Source of the DNA: Hyphomicrobiales bacterium
GTDB taxonomy: Bacteria > Pseudomonadota > Alphaproteobacteria > Rhizobiales > MH13
Direction: 5' to 3'
Length of the DNA: 64,000 nucleotides
Assembly (NCBI GenBank): GCA_017642935.1
Contig: JAEPOK010000001.1
Coordinates: 434,001 to 498,000 of the forward strand
The translations under genes and the position numbers were made by a program. Below, one piece after another: positions 54,461 through 64,000 of the stretch. The first letter of the stretch is position 1, and each line of letters starts with the position of its first letter. The notes under the pieces are model-generated. The model saw only the letters and a program-made list of their open reading frames with translations, did no database searches and was not told the origin of the DNA.

Positions 54461-55546
54461 ATGCTTTTCTGGCTCTCCAACTTTGCCGACGCCATCCCTC
54501 TGTTCAACGTCTTTCGCTACATCACCTTCCGCACCGGCGGCGCTGTGGTGACCGCCATGCTGTTCGTCTTTCTGTTCGGTCCGATGATTATTCGCGGCTT
54601 ACGGGTCCGCCAGGGCAGGGGACAACCGATCCGTGAAGATGGACCGCAGGGCCATTTGCTCACCAAAAAGGGCACGCCAACGATGGGCGGCCTAATGATC
54701 CTGGCCGGTCTCATCTTCTCCACGCTGCTTTGGGCTGATCTTGCAAGTCCGCTGGTTTGGACCGTGCTGGCCGTGACGATTGGGTTCGGCGCGATTGGCT
54801 TTTACGATGACTTTTTGAAGGTCACGAAACAGTCCCACAAAGGGCTGTCTGGCAAAGCGCGGCTGGCCATCGAGGCGACGATCGCCGGGGCTGCGGTTTT
54901 CGTGATCGCTCAAGTATCGGTTCCAGAGCTCTCCAACCAACTGACCTTTCCGTTTTTCAAAGACCTTTTGATCAATCTTGGCTGGTTCTTCATCCTGTTT
55001 GGCGCAGTGGTGATCGTCGGCGCTGGCAATGCGGTGAACCTCACTGACGGGCTGGACGGGTTGGCCATCGTGCCGGTGATGATCGCAGCCGCGACGTTCG
55101 GGCTGATCGCCTATCTGGCTGGTAACGCGATCTTTTCTGACTATCTGCAGATCCATTTTACGCCTGGCACCGGCGAGCTGGCTGTGCTTTGCGGCGCGGT
55201 GATCGGCGCATCGCTTGGGTTTTTGTGGTTCAACGCGCCGCCAGCCCAAATCTTCATGGGGGATACCGGGTCACTCGCGCTTGGCGGGCTTCTGGGAACA
55301 ATCGCCGTGGCCACCAAGCACGAAATCGTGCTCGCCATTGTCGGCGGGCTGTTCGTGCTGGAAGCGATGTCGGTGATTATTCAGGTCACCTCGTTCAAAC
55401 TGACCGGCAAGCGCGTCTTCCGTATGGCGCCGATCCACCATCATTTTGAGCAACTTGGCTGGACAGAACCGCAGGTTGTGATCCGCTTCTGGATTATCGC
55501 CTTCGTGTTGGCGCTCGCCGGGCTTTCAACGCTGAAACTGCGCTGA
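54461..55546 (+). CDS. mraY: Phospho-MurNAc-pentapeptide translocase MraY
   Basis: Integral membrane enzyme of 361 residues with ten predicted helices, making lipid I from UDP-MurNAc-pentapeptide and undecaprenyl phosphate. Active-site motifs '[10 protein letters not shown]' (DD pair) and '[13 protein letters not shown]', plus a C-terminal 'APIHHHFE' histidine cluster, are all present. Ribosome binding site AAGGA precedes the ATG. Confidence 0.96.
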   Translation: MLFWLSNFADAIPLFNVFRYITFRTGGAVVTAMLFVFLFGPMIIRGLRVRQGRGQPIREDGPQGHLLTKKGTPTMGGLMILAGLIFSTLLWADLASPLVWTVLAVTIGFGAIGFYDDFLKVTKQSHKGLSGKARLAIEATIAGAAVFVIAQVSVPELSNQLTFPFFKDLLINLGWFFILFGAVVIVGAGNAVNLTDGLDGLAIVPVMIAAATFGLIAYLAGNAIFSDYLQIHFTPGTGELAVLCGAVIGASLGFLWFNAPPAQIFMGDTGSLALGGLLGTIAVATKHEIVLAIVGGLFVLEAMSVIIQVTSFKLTGKRVFRMAPIHHHFEQLGWTEPQVVIRFWIIAFVLALAGLSTLKLR

Positions 55547-55550
55547 CCCG

Positions 55551-56942
55551 ATGATCCCCGTTTCAACGCTCGCAGGCAAAAGAGTTGCTGTTGTTGGGCT
55601 TGGTGGGTCCGGACTGCCGACCGCCCATGCCTTGCACGCGGCCGACGCGACAATTGTTGGTTGGGACGATGGTGAGGCCGCACGCGAGAAGGCAGTGTCG
55701 GCTGGGGTTCGTGTTGAGAATTTGGATAACGCCGAATGGCGGGATTTTGATGCACTTGTGCTTTCACCCGGTATCCCGCTGACACACCCGGCGCCGCATT
55801 GGAGTGTTCAACGTGCGCGCGAAGCTGGTGTGCCCATCACCGGCGATGTCGACCTGTTCTTTCAGGAGCGCGCCGCGCGATGTCCGCAGGCGCCAGTGTT
55901 GGCGATCACGGGCACCAACGGCAAATCGACGACCACCGCGCTGGCGGCGCATGCCATGCGCGCGATGGGCTTTGATGTCGCCATGGGCGGTAATATCGGC
56001 GTGCCTGTGCTCGATCTGCCGCTGCCGGAACCGCACCGGCACTATGTCATCGAATGCTCTTCCTATCAGATTGATCTGTCATCGCATTTGGCGCCGACGG
56101 TTGGAGTGCATCTCAACCTGTCCGAGGACCATCTTGCCCGTCACGGTACGATGCAAAACTATGCCGCGATCAAAAAGCGGCTGGTTGCTGCTGCCGAACA
56201 TGCGGTGGTCGGGGTGGATGATCTTCTCTCGGCGCGCATGGCTGACGCGTTGGAGCGCGATGGACACGTGGTCTCGCGGATCAGCGCCGTCCACACAGTC
56301 CACGATGGCGTTTATGCGGTCGGCTCGGCCATCTGGCTGGCGCGCGATGGGGCGCAGGACGAACTGTTCGATCTGGGCGGCGTGGCTAGTTTGAAAGGCG
56401 AACACAATGCGCAGAACGTCTGCGCCGTTGTCGCCTCCTTGCTCAAGCTCGGCATGGATCCGACGCAGATGGCCGAGGCGATCCGCTCCTTTCCAGGCCT
56501 TGCCCACCGCATGGAACCGGTCGCGGCCTATCGCGGTGTATCCTTCGTCAACGACTCCAAGGCAACCAATGCTGACGCCGCCGCTCGGGCGCTTGGCTCC
56601 TATGAACGCATCTATTGGATCGTCGGTGGGCAGGCAAAAAGCGATGGGATCGACTCACTTAACGGTTTCTTTCCGCAAATCGTGAAATCTTACCTTGTCG
56701 GGGAAGCGCAAGACCGGTTCGCCGCCACGCTGGAGGGCCAAGTGCCTTACGCGCGGGCGGAAACGGTGGAGCGAGCGGTGGCAATGGCTGCGCAGGATGC
56801 CTTAGCGGATGGGCTGGATGGCGCATGCGTTCTGCTTTCACCGGCCTGTGCGTCTTGGGACCAGTTCGCGTCCTTTGAGGCCCGTGGTGATGCGTTCAAG
56901 CGAGCGGTGTCCACCTTTTTGGAGGATCAGCGCACGCGGTAA
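55551..56942 (+). CDS. murD: UDP-MurNAc-L-alanine:D-glutamate ligase
   Basis: Mur ligase of 463 residues that adds D-glutamate. An N-terminal Rossmann-like domain ('VAVVGLGGSGLPTAHAL') binds the uridine nucleotide; the ATP loop 'ITGTNGKSTTTAL' is near residue 120; 'VNDSKATNADAAARAL' and 'LSPACASWDQF' mark the C-terminal domain. Follows mraY after four bases. Confidence 0.95.
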   Translation: MIPVSTLAGKRVAVVGLGGSGLPTAHALHAADATIVGWDDGEAAREKAVSAGVRVENLDNAEWRDFDALVLSPGIPLTHPAPHWSVQRAREAGVPITGDVDLFFQERAARCPQAPVLAITGTNGKSTTTALAAHAMRAMGFDVAMGGNIGVPVLDLPLPEPHRHYVIECSSYQIDLSSHLAPTVGVHLNLSEDHLARHGTMQNYAAIKKRLVAAAEHAVVGVDDLLSARMADALERDGHVVSRISAVHTVHDGVYAVGSAIWLARDGAQDELFDLGGVASLKGEHNAQNVCAVVASLLKLGMDPTQMAEAIRSFPGLAHRMEPVAAYRGVSFVNDSKATNADAAARALGSYERIYWIVGGQAKSDGIDSLNGFFPQIVKSYLVGEAQDRFAATLEGQVPYARAETVERAVAMAAQDALADGLDGACVLLSPACASWDQFASFEARGDAFKRAVSTFLEDQRTR

Positions 56943-56961
56943 AGAGTATTGAGTAGCGTAG

Positions 56962-58140
56962 ATGCGTTTGACCCGTGCCGACCGTTCGCCCCTGGGTGAT
57001 TGGTGGTGGACCCTCGATAAGATTTCTCTGCTGACCGTGCTTGTCCTGTTGGTGATCGGCGTTGTCATGTCGTTTGCTGCCAGCCCGCCCATCGCGCGTG
57101 ATCTCGGGCTCGCCAACGAATTTCACTTCGTCCAAAAGCACATTGTTTTCTTGATACCAACGCTGGCGCTGCTCATTGGCATGTCGATGCTTTCCACGCG
57201 CCAGTTGGTGCGCATTGGACTGGCCGTCTTTGGCATAGCAATCCTTGGCATGCTGGCGGCGCTGGCCTTTGGCGCCGAGGTGAAGGGCGCGCGGCGCTGG
57301 GTCGATCTGGGCTTCTTCCAAATGCAGCCCTCGGAACTGGCGAAACCGGCGCTTGTTTTGGTATCAGCCTGGCTTTTTGCCGAGCATGCAAAACGCCCTG
57401 ATCTGCACGCCAACCTGATCGCGCTAGCCTTGTTTCTGGTCACCGCCGGCTTGTTGGTGGCGCAGCCGGACATTGGTCAGACCATGCTGGTGACAGCGGT
57501 TTGGGGCTGCCTGTTCTTCGTGGCTGGTATGAGCTGGCTTTGGATCGCCGTGCTTGGATCCGCGGCCTTGGGCGGCTTGGCGATGGCCTATCTGTTCATT
57601 CCGCATGTGACGAGCCGCATTGACCGGTTCCTCAATCCCGAAGCTGGTGACAACCATCAGACCGACCGCGCCATCGAGTCTTTTGTCGAAGGCGGTTGGC
57701 TTGGACGCGGGCCGGGCGAGGGAGTCGTCAAAGAGCACCTGCCCGATAGCCACACCGATTTTCTGTTCGCGGTGATGGCCGAGGAGTTTGGCATCGTCAT
57801 GTGTCTCATCGTTGTCGGGCTTTACCTGTTTCTGTTTGCCCGTTTCATCCGCGCCGCGCTGCGCCAGGATGACGTATTCTCGCGCTATGCGATTATTGGC
57901 CTGGTTGCGCTCTTGGCGATGCAGGCGGCGATCAATATGGGAGTGAACTTGCAACTTTTGCCTGCCAAGGGCATGACGTTGCCGTTCCTTTCCTATGGGG
58001 GATCATCGCTTTTGTCCGTCGGTTTGGCCGCGGGCATCCTGCTTGGGCTTACCCGGCAAACCGCACGTGGCAGAAAGAGCCATAACGGGTTTGGCCGACC
58101 AACCGCCAGTCAGTGGCGGTGGAGCCTGCAACGCGGCTGA
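56962..58140 (+). CDS. ftsW: Lipid II polymerase FtsW
   Basis: SEDS-family glycosyltransferase of 392 residues with about ten membrane helices that polymerises septal glycan with FtsI. 'FGAEVKGARRWVDLGFFQMQPSELAKPALV' region, 'AQPDIGQTM' and 'LPFLSYGGSSLLSVGLAAGILL' are typical SEDS motifs; the extracytoplasmic loop contains 'PDSHTDFLFAVMAEEFG' with the catalytic Asp. C-terminal tail basic. Confidence 0.95.
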   Translation: MRLTRADRSPLGDWWWTLDKISLLTVLVLLVIGVVMSFAASPPIARDLGLANEFHFVQKHIVFLIPTLALLIGMSMLSTRQLVRIGLAVFGIAILGMLAALAFGAEVKGARRWVDLGFFQMQPSELAKPALVLVSAWLFAEHAKRPDLHANLIALALFLVTAGLLVAQPDIGQTMLVTAVWGCLFFVAGMSWLWIAVLGSAALGGLAMAYLFIPHVTSRIDRFLNPEAGDNHQTDRAIESFVEGGWLGRGPGEGVVKEHLPDSHTDFLFAVMAEEFGIVMCLIVVGLYLFLFARFIRAALRQDDVFSRYAIIGLVALLAMQAAINMGVNLQLLPAKGMTLPFLSYGGSSLLSVGLAAGILLGLTRQTARGRKSHNGFGRPTASQWRWSLQRG

Positions 58141-58188
58141 TCACCCAGCTGGTGTCGACTAGGACACCCTTTCGCTTCAAGGCGGTCA

Positions 58189-59280
58189 ATGGCATATTTC
58201 ATACTGTGCGCCGGCGGGACCGGCGGTCATCTGTTTCCGGCGCAAGCGCTCAGCGAAGTGTTGCAGCGGCGCGGCCATACGGTCGATCTGATGACCGATG
58301 AGCGCGCCGATCAATACGGTGTTTCGTTTCCGGCCCGCCGCACCCACATCATTCCCTCGGCGACGTTTTCGCCGCGCCAGATTTTCCAGGCGATTCCCGG
58401 CGCGTTGACGATTGCTCGCGGCGCGATCAAAGCGCTGGGCGTGATGGGGCGCGAACGGCCGGCGGCAATCGTTGGATTTGGTGGCTATCCGACACTGCCG
58501 CCGCTCTTTGCCGCGCGGCTGCGTGGTGTGCCGATCGTGCTGCATGAGCAGAACGCCGTGCTGGGCCGCGCCAATGCAGCAATTGCAAATTCGGCCAAAT
58601 TGATTGCGACCAGTTTTGCCAACACTGACGGCATACCGTCCTCGTCGCGCGCCATCATCATCCATGTCGGTAATCCGGTGCGTGGCAATGTTCTGGCGGC
58701 GGCGCGCACGCCGTACCAGAAGCCAAAACCCCACCATCCTTTCGAGTTACTGGTTTTTGGCGGAAGCCAGGGTGCGCGGGTGTTTGCTGATTTGGTGCCC
58801 GGAGCGTTGGAACAGTTTGGCGAAGACGCCCGCAAGAGCATCCGCGTAACCCAGCAATGCCGGCCGGAAGACATCGCCCGCGTTCGCGAGGCCTATGAAA
58901 CGCTCGGCGTTCAGTGTGATCTCGGCGCTTTCTTTGTCGATATGCCCGAGCGCATGGCTAAGGCCCATCTGGTGATCGCACGCTCTGGTGCATCGACGGT
59001 GGCTGAGCTATCGGTGATGGGGCGCCCCTCGATTTTGGTGCCGTATCCGCACGCGCTTGATCATGACCAAGCGCGTAACGCCGAACGTCTTGAACAGGCC
59101 GGCGGCGCGGTGCTGACCTTGCAAAAGAATATTGGTCCGGTGCGGCTCTCGCAGCTTTTGACCAGGTTGATGGACCCGATGTCCACGGAACTGGAGAAGA
59201 TGGCGATGGCTGCTCGCGAGGCCGGGCGCCCTGAGGCTGTTGAGCAGTTGGCCGTTGAGGTTGAAGCGCTGGCACGCTAA
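58189..59280 (+). CDS. murG: UDP-GlcNAc:lipid I transferase MurG
   Basis: GT28 glycosyltransferase of 363 residues that makes lipid II on the cytosolic face. N-terminal [13 protein letters not shown] and '[10 protein letters not shown]' bind the lipid-linked acceptor; '[11 protein letters not shown]' and '[31 protein letters not shown]' bind UDP-GlcNAc. Ribosome binding site AAGGCGG three bases before the ATG. Confidence 0.95.
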   Translation: MAYFILCAGGTGGHLFPAQALSEVLQRRGHTVDLMTDERADQYGVSFPARRTHIIPSATFSPRQIFQAIPGALTIARGAIKALGVMGRERPAAIVGFGGYPTLPPLFAARLRGVPIVLHEQNAVLGRANAAIANSAKLIATSFANTDGIPSSSRAIIIHVGNPVRGNVLAAARTPYQKPKPHHPFELLVFGGSQGARVFADLVPGALEQFGEDARKSIRVTQQCRPEDIARVREAYETLGVQCDLGAFFVDMPERMAKAHLVIARSGASTVAELSVMGRPSILVPYPHALDHDQARNAERLEQAGGAVLTLQKNIGPVRLSQLLTRLMDPMSTELEKMAMAAREAGRPEAVEQLAVEVEALAR

Positions 59281-59312
59281 CGCGTCACGCGGATACGGAT
59301 AGGATTGATCGT

Positions 59313-60719
59313 ATGAAACTTCCCCGCGAGCTTGGACCGGTTCATTTTGTCGGCATAGGCGGCATCGGCATGAGCGGTATTGCTGAGGTCTTGAACAATC
59401 TTGGCTATGCGGTTCAAGGCTCGGACATTTCCGACAATGCCAATGTCCAGCGCCTGCGTGCCATGGGTATCAAGGTCGCTGTTGGTCATCGCCCGGAGAA
59501 TTTGGACGGTGCGGCGGTTGTCGTCGTATCGTCGGCTATCAAAGCACACAATGCCGAACTGATCGAGGCGCGCGCGCGTTTCCTGCCCGTGGTGCGCCGG
59601 GCGGAAATGCTCGCCGAGTTGATGCGTTTAAAGTCAGCCATTGCGATTGGCGGCACGCACGGCAAGACCACGACCACATCGATTGTGGCCACACTTCTTG
59701 ATTCTGGCGGAATGGACCCGACCGTTATCAATGGCGGCATTATCAACGCCTATGGCACCAATGCCCGCTTGGGCGAGGGCGATTGGATGGTCGTTGAGGC
59801 CGATGAGTCGGACGGCACTTTCATCAAATTGCCTGCTGACATCGCGGTGGTGACCAACATAGATGCCGAACATCTCGATCACTATGGCGATTTCGATGGC
59901 GTACGTGCCGCGTTCCATCAGTTCGTGGAAAACGTCCCCTTCTACGGCTTCGCGGTGATGTGCCTTGATCATCCGGAGGTTCAGAGCCTGATCGGGCGGA
60001 TCGAAGATCGCCGCGTGATCACCTATGGGCAGAACCCGCAAGCCGATGTCCGCGCGGTCGATGTGCAGATGCAGGGACCGAATTCGCATTTTGCTGTGGA
60101 GCTGCGTCAGCGTGGCACTGATGAGCGCGCCCGGATCGATGGGCTGACGCTGCCGATGCCTGGGTTGCATAACCTTTTGAATGCGACAGCCGGCATCGCG
60201 GTCGCCCACCATTTGGGGATTGCGCACGACGATATTCGCCAGGGCCTGGCGCGTTTTTCCGGTGTTAAACGGCGTTTCACCCACACCGGGTCCTGGCAGG
60301 GCGTGGATATCTATGATGATTACGGCCACCACCCGGTTGAGATTGCCGCTGTGCTACAAGCGGCGCGATCAGCTGCCCAGGGCAAGGTGATCGCGGTTGT
60401 TCAGCCGCATCGCTACACCCGCCTACGAGATCTGTTCGATCAGTTCGCTGGTTGCTTCAATGATGCCGATCACGTGCTCGTCGCGCCTGTCTATGAGGCC
60501 GGTGAAACGCTGATCGAAGGCGCCACCCATACCGACCTGGTTGATGCGATCCGTGCGCATGGTCACCGTCATGTCGCGGCGCTTGACGGTCCAGAGGTTC
60601 TGGCTGAACAGGTTGCGGGCATTTCCGAAGAGGGCGATACGGTGCTGTGTCTCGGTGCGGGCACCATTACAGCGTGGGCCAATGCTTTGCCGGAGCAATT
60701 GAAGGCGCGCGGCGCATGA
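59313..60719 (+). CDS. murC: UDP-N-acetylmuramate:L-alanine ligase
   Basis: Mur ligase of 468 residues adding the first L-alanine. N-terminal '[21 protein letters not shown]' nucleotide fold, ATP loop '[13 protein letters not shown]' (about residue 112), '[14 protein letters not shown]' and '[15 protein letters not shown]' in the C-terminal half are all canonical. Overlaps murB (ATGA). Confidence 0.96.
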   Translation: MKLPRELGPVHFVGIGGIGMSGIAEVLNNLGYAVQGSDISDNANVQRLRAMGIKVAVGHRPENLDGAAVVVVSSAIKAHNAELIEARARFLPVVRRAEMLAELMRLKSAIAIGGTHGKTTTTSIVATLLDSGGMDPTVINGGIINAYGTNARLGEGDWMVVEADESDGTFIKLPADIAVVTNIDAEHLDHYGDFDGVRAAFHQFVENVPFYGFAVMCLDHPEVQSLIGRIEDRRVITYGQNPQADVRAVDVQMQGPNSHFAVELRQRGTDERARIDGLTLPMPGLHNLLNATAGIAVAHHLGIAHDDIRQGLARFSGVKRRFTHTGSWQGVDIYDDYGHHPVEIAAVLQAARSAAQGKVIAVVQPHRYTRLRDLFDQFAGCFNDADHVLVAPVYEAGETLIEGATHTDLVDAIRAHGHRHVAALDGPEVLAEQVAGISEEGDTVLCLGAGTITAWANALPEQLKARGA

Positions 60720-61681
60720 GCGCGATTGACGGAGACGCTCTTCTGGCGCGCATGGGGCAGGGCGTTGAGGCGCTGCGCGGCAAGCTGCGCACCAATCAGT
60801 CGCTGAAAGACTTTACCTGGTTCCGTGTCGGCGGACCGGCGGAGCTCTATTTCGTGCCAGCCGATGTCGAGGACCTGCAGGTCTTCATGAAGCTGCTGCC
60901 TGACGATGCGCCGGTGCATGTGATGGGCTTGGCGTCCAACTCTTTGATCCGCGATGGGGGCCTCAAGGGCGCCGTGATCCGCCTCACCATGCGCCCGTTC
61001 AATGATGGCAAGGCTGAGGTGGATAGCCCGCGCATCCGCGCCGGCACTGGCATGTCGGACCGCAAGCTCGCCGCCATCGCCCTGGACGCAGGCATTGGCG
61101 GGTTTCATTTCTACCATGGCATTCCCGGCTCGCTTGGCGGTGCGCTGCGTATGAATGCTGGCGCAAATGGCGTGGAAACGACAGAGCGCGTTGTTTCAGT
61201 CGATGCCGTCAATCGCCAAGGCGAATTGGTGACGCTTTCGCACGACGATATGGGGTTCACCTATCGCCACACTGAAGCGCCCGGTGAATTGATCTTCGTA
61301 TCGGCGCTGTTTGAGGGTTATCCGGCCCCACGCAATGAGATCGAAGCAGCGATGGATGCCGTGCAGAAGCACCGCGAAGAAAATCAGCCGATCAAGGAGC
61401 GCACGTCCGGCTCGACCTTCAAAAACCCACCAGGCGGATCAGCCTGGAAGTGCGTCGATGCGGCGGGCCTGCGCGGTTTCAAAGTCGGCGGCGCGCAGAT
61501 GTCGCCCATGCATTGCAACTTCATGATCAATACCGGCGACGCCACCGCCCACGATCTGGAACTGCTCGGAGAGACTGTGCGAAAGCGCGTTTACGAGCAT
61601 TCCGGCACACTCCTTGACTGGGAGGTGAAACGCATGGGTCTGTTTACCAATGGCCTGGCCGTGGAAACCTTTCGACCCTGA
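60716..61681 (+). CDS. murB: UDP-N-acetylenolpyruvoylglucosamine reductase
   Basis: FAD enzyme of 321 residues that reduces the enolpyruvyl group to give UDP-MurNAc. '[20 protein letters not shown]' and '[18 protein letters not shown]' bind FAD; '[17 protein letters not shown]' contains the substrate-binding residues and the proton-donor Ser is in '[17 protein letters not shown]'. Type II-like, lacking the Tyr loop of the E. coli enzyme. ATG 60716 overlaps the murC stop. Confidence 0.95.
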   Translation: MSAIDGDALLARMGQGVEALRGKLRTNQSLKDFTWFRVGGPAELYFVPADVEDLQVFMKLLPDDAPVHVMGLASNSLIRDGGLKGAVIRLTMRPFNDGKAEVDSPRIRAGTGMSDRKLAAIALDAGIGGFHFYHGIPGSLGGALRMNAGANGVETTERVVSVDAVNRQGELVTLSHDDMGFTYRHTEAPGELIFVSALFEGYPAPRNEIEAAMDAVQKHREENQPIKERTSGSTFKNPPGGSAWKCVDAAGLRGFKVGGAQMSPMHCNFMINTGDATAHDLELLGETVRKRVYEHSGTLLDWEVKRMGLFTNGLAVETFRP

Positions 61682-61731
61682 AACACCACGTGATCGGGGA
61701 AAAATCGTAAATCGGACCTTTCGATTTCCGG

Positions 61732-61746
61732 TTAAGGATTTCTTAC
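61732..61746 (+). promoter_or_regulatory. Candidate CtrA-like box upstream of ddl-ftsQA
   Basis: TTAA-N7-TTAC lies in the 135-base gap between murB and ddl. It differs by one base from the CtrA consensus TTAA-N7-TTAA. This is the longest gap within the dcw block, so a local promoter for ddl-ftsQ-ftsA is likely; CtrA control is inference by analogy with Caulobacter ftsQA. Confidence 0.3.
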
Positions 61747-61816
61747 GATCTCAATCATAGCTTGGCTCCCGGGAAGGTCCATCTTGGACTGAATTTACGG
61801 GACGGTTGTGCACGCT

Positions 61817-62749
61817 ATGGCGGGCAAGGATAAACACGTTGCTGTGTTGATGGGCGGCTGGTCGTCGGAACGACCGGTCAGTCTTTCCACGGGACAAGCC
61901 TGCGCCGCCGCGCTTGAGCGCGCGGGCTATACCGTCACGGCTGTGGATGTTGACCGTTCGATCGCGCAGACCCTAAGCGCGCTGAATCCCGACGTCGCCT
62001 TCAACGCCCTGCATGGGCCGGACGGCGAAGACGGCACGATCCAGGGCGTTCTTGAAGTTCTGCAGATTCCTTACACGCATTCCGGCGTCATGGCCTCAGC
62101 GCTGGCGATGAACAAAGACCGCGCCAAAGTCATCATGGCTGCCGCCGGCGTTCCAGTCGCCAAGCATGTGCTGACGACCCGCGAACAGGCCTCCAAGGCG
62201 CATGTCATGGCGCCTCCCTACGTCATCAAACCGGTGGCCGAGGGTTCAAGTTTCGGCGTCCTGATTGTCGCCGCTGATATGGAGCATCCACCGCAGGAGC
62301 TTTTCCGATCTGACTGGCCTTATGGCGATGATTTGATGGCCGAGCGCTTTGTCGGGGGCCGAGAACTGACCTGCGCGGTGATGGGCGATGTCGCGCTTGG
62401 CGTCATCGATATCGTGCCGCAGGGCCAAGAGTTCTACGACTACGACGCGAAGTACGCCGACGGCGGATCGGAGCATATTTTGCCTGCCGAGATCCCATCG
62501 GACGTTTACGCGCGCATCCAGACCTATTCGCTGGCCGCCCATAAGGCTCTGGGGTGCCGGGGCGTGACGCGCGCCGATTTTCGCTATGACGACATGCCGA
62601 TGGGCACGGGGGAACTGATCTGTTTGGAGGTCAACACGCAGCCGGGCATGACACCGACATCGCTGGTGCCTGAAATGGCGGCTCATGCCGGCCATTCCTT
62701 TGAAGAGCTGGTGTCATGGATGGTGGAGGACGCCTCATGTCGGCGCTGA
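61817..62749 (+). CDS. ddl: D-alanine:D-alanine ligase
   Basis: ATP-grasp enzyme of 310 residues making D-Ala-D-Ala for MurF. 'VAVLMGGWSSERPVSLSTG' at the N-terminus, 'IKPVAEGSSFGVLI' for ATP and 'CLEVNTQPGMTPTSLVPEMA' for Mg2+ and substrate are present. ATG 61817 preferred; an in-frame GTG at 61808 is three codons earlier. The end overlaps the start of ftsQ by 13 bases. Confidence 0.95.
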   Translation: MAGKDKHVAVLMGGWSSERPVSLSTGQACAAALERAGYTVTAVDVDRSIAQTLSALNPDVAFNALHGPDGEDGTIQGVLEVLQIPYTHSGVMASALAMNKDRAKVIMAAAGVPVAKHVLTTREQASKAHVMAPPYVIKPVAEGSSFGVLIVAADMEHPPQELFRSDWPYGDDLMAERFVGGRELTCAVMGDVALGVIDIVPQGQEFYDYDAKYADGGSEHILPAEIPSDVYARIQTYSLAAHKALGCRGVTRADFRYDDMPMGTGELICLEVNTQPGMTPTSLVPEMAAHAGHSFEELVSWMVEDASCRR

Positions 62750-63621
62750 ACCACCTCTTTCGCTTTTCGCGCACGCAGCGTTTGCGGGCTGAAACGGCCT
62801 ATCGCACCACTGTGAGCGCATTGCGCGCGGTCCATCATCCGAACTCCTTGTTGTCGAGCCTGGTGGTTCTTCCGGTGCTAGTGTTCGGCTTCTCGTTCGG
62901 CGAGCGCACGGCTGAAGCGCGCGAAACGGCAGCGCAATCGCTTGCCTATGTCGCGGCGTCTGCAGGTTTCGGCGTGGGTGCGATCACCATTGAAGGCCTA
63001 CGCGACACGCGAGAGGGCGATGTGCTCGATTATTTGGCCGTGACGCCGACAACCTCCGTGCTTGGTTTTGATATCGATGCTGCACGTGACCGCGTGTTGG
63101 CCCTGCCATGGGTAAAAGAAGCCTCTGTCCGCCGTGTTTATCCCGACCAGCTGATGGTCGAGATTGAAGAGCATGCACCGTTTGCGCGCATGTTGCAGCG
63201 TGGCCGCGTCCATCTGGTGACGGTTGAAGGCGAAGAGATCACCGACGAGATCACCGACGTGCATGCCGGCCTGCCACTTGTGGTGGGTGAGGGCGCGCCA
63301 GGCGAAGCGACGGCGTTTTTTGCCCACCTTGCCGCCCGTCCGCACGTTCTTGGCAGTGTGGTTGCCTTGGAGCGTGTTGGTGACCGGCGTTGGACGCTGC
63401 ACATGCGCGAGGATGTGCAGGTGCATTTGCCGGAAACAGGCGTGGATGCTGCGCTGATCCGTTTGGAAGAGATGATGCGCCGTGAAGCCGTGCTTGAACG
63501 CGCGATAGCCGTGATTGATCTGCGTTTGCCCGACCAGTTGGTGGTGCAACTCACCGATGCTGCTGTTGAGGCGATGGCCGAAGATGCTGAAGGCCTGACA
63601 GCTGCGCGAGGGGGTGCCTGA
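62737..63621 (+). CDS. ftsQ: Cell division protein FtsQ
   Basis: Bitopic divisome protein of 294 residues. A cytosolic basic N-terminus (about 30 residues), one membrane span ('LLSSLVVLPVLVFGFSFG'), a POTRA domain (about 75-150: 'GFGVGAITIEGLRDTREGDVLDYL') and a C-terminal beta domain that binds FtsB. ATG 62737 is inside the ddl end; the stop overlaps ftsA by one base. Confidence 0.92.
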   Translation: MSALNHLFRFSRTQRLRAETAYRTTVSALRAVHHPNSLLSSLVVLPVLVFGFSFGERTAEARETAAQSLAYVAASAGFGVGAITIEGLRDTREGDVLDYLAVTPTTSVLGFDIDAARDRVLALPWVKEASVRRVYPDQLMVEIEEHAPFARMLQRGRVHLVTVEGEEITDEITDVHAGLPLVVGEGAPGEATAFFAHLAARPHVLGSVVALERVGDRRWTLHMREDVQVHLPETGVDAALIRLEEMMRREAVLERAIAVIDLRLPDQLVVQLTDAAVEAMAEDAEGLTAARGGA

Positions 63622-64000
63622 TGAAGACCTCTGGCCGCCGTCCGCTCGACTTTTATGGCCCCAATCCTTTGCCGCAGCGCAAGTCGGTGACGATCTGCGT
63701 GCTTGATGTTGGAACGGCCAAGACGAGTTGCATGATCGCCCGCCTGAAGCCCTGCGAGGCTTCAACTGGCCGCACGCGCACCCATACCGTCGATGTTTTG
63801 GGTTTCGGGCACTATCGCAGCCAGGGTTTGAAATCTGGCTATGTCATCGATTTGGAGCGCGCCGAACACGCCATCCGTCAGGCCGTGCACCAGGCTGAAC
63901 GTATGGCCGATCTCACCGTCGATTCGGTTGTGGCCTCGCTGACCTGCGGGCGCATCGCCTCTGAAACGCTGTCGGCGACAGTGGCCCTTGATGGCCATGC
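63621..64000 (+). CDS. ftsA: Cell division protein FtsA (partial, cut by window end)
   Basis: The first 126 codons of an actin-like protein that tethers FtsZ to the membrane. 'KSVTICVLDVGTAKTSCMIA' is the phosphate 1 loop and 'SGYVIDLERAEHAIRQAVHQAERMA' the following FtsA-specific SHS2-linked region. The ATG overlaps the ftsQ stop (TGATG), and the frame is open at the window end. ftsZ would be expected just beyond. Confidence 0.92.
   Translation, partial: MKTSGRRPLDFYGPNPLPQRKSVTICVLDVGTAKTSCMIARLKPCEASTGRTRTHTVDVLGFGHYRSQGLKSGYVIDLERAEHAIRQAVHQAERMADLTVDSVVASLTCGRIASETLSATVALDGH

Noticed and set aside
1-64000. tRNA, rRNA, CRISPR arrays, transposases, phage genes
   Set aside because: No tRNA-like TTCGA arm contexts, repeat-spacer arrays, terminal inverted repeats with transposase genes or phage proteins were recognised by eye.

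Overview
The window is chromosomal DNA from an alphaproteobacterium, most likely of the order Hyphomicrobiales (Rhizobiales). The supporting signs are the gene order of the division and cell wall (dcw) cluster, an alphaproteobacterial class A RNase P RNA just upstream of mraZ, DUF2336 and DUF3307 family genes, a SitABCD metal importer with a Mur/Fur-like upstream region, and an ArsR-methyltransferase fusion in front of metF-metH. No rRNA, tRNA, CRISPR array, prophage or insertion sequence was recognised. The sequence is GC-rich and codon use looks even throughout.

Layout. 1-943: a PfkB-type sugar kinase at the left edge. 909-4604 (minus): sitDCBA manganese/iron importer. 4815-15092: a sugar cluster with a ROK repressor, a CUT1 ABC importer, a Gfo/Idh/MocA oxidoreductase, two TIM-barrel isomerase/epimerases, an alpha/beta hydrolase and an AlsK-like kinase. 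15089-21775: mixed metabolic and housekeeping genes (aldehyde dehydrogenase, transglutaminase, phosphotransferase, ParA, methyltransferase, DUF2259, DUF3307). 22026-23935: periplasmic sulfite dehydrogenase and its cytochrome c. 24031-29068: ettA, a small DNA-binding protein with a phased repeat in its promoter, a MOSC protein, small secreted proteins and a DUF2336 protein. 29210-34881: methionine-cycle operon. 34996-36544: azoreductase, a tiny membrane ORF and a LysE exporter. 36743-44056: 5-oxoprolinase divergent from a TRAP transporter plus a MarR-type regulator. 44073-46814: TerB-DnaJ protein, amidase and an acidic membrane-anchored protein. 46873-47266: rnpB. 47632-64000: mraZ-rsmH-ftsL-ftsI-murE-murF-mraY-murD-ftsW-murG-murC-murB-ddl-ftsQ-ftsA (ftsA is cut by the window end).

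How the parts work together. The sugar cluster reads as one catabolic unit: import, oxidation, isomerisation, hydrolysis and phosphorylation, under a ROK repressor. The second epimerase carries the full active-site set of D-tagatose/D-allulose 3-epimerases and the kinase resembles allose kinase, so a rare hexose or an oxidised (3-keto) sugar is the likely substrate. The TRAP system and 5-oxoprolinase form a plausible uptake and ring-opening route for pyroglutamate. The dcw block makes lipid II with meso-diaminopimelate and assembles the divisome; many of its genes overlap by 1-4 bases, implying translational coupling.

The least ordinary signals are: four 10-bp repeats carrying GATC in front of a SeqA-N-like ribbon-helix-helix protein (26087-26126); the rare-sugar cluster with an isomerase lacking its fourth metal ligand and a ROK kinase lacking its zinc cysteines; four MraZ boxes at exact 10-bp spacing; an 18-bp perfect palindrome before the methionine regulator; and a possible 27-residue membrane protein.
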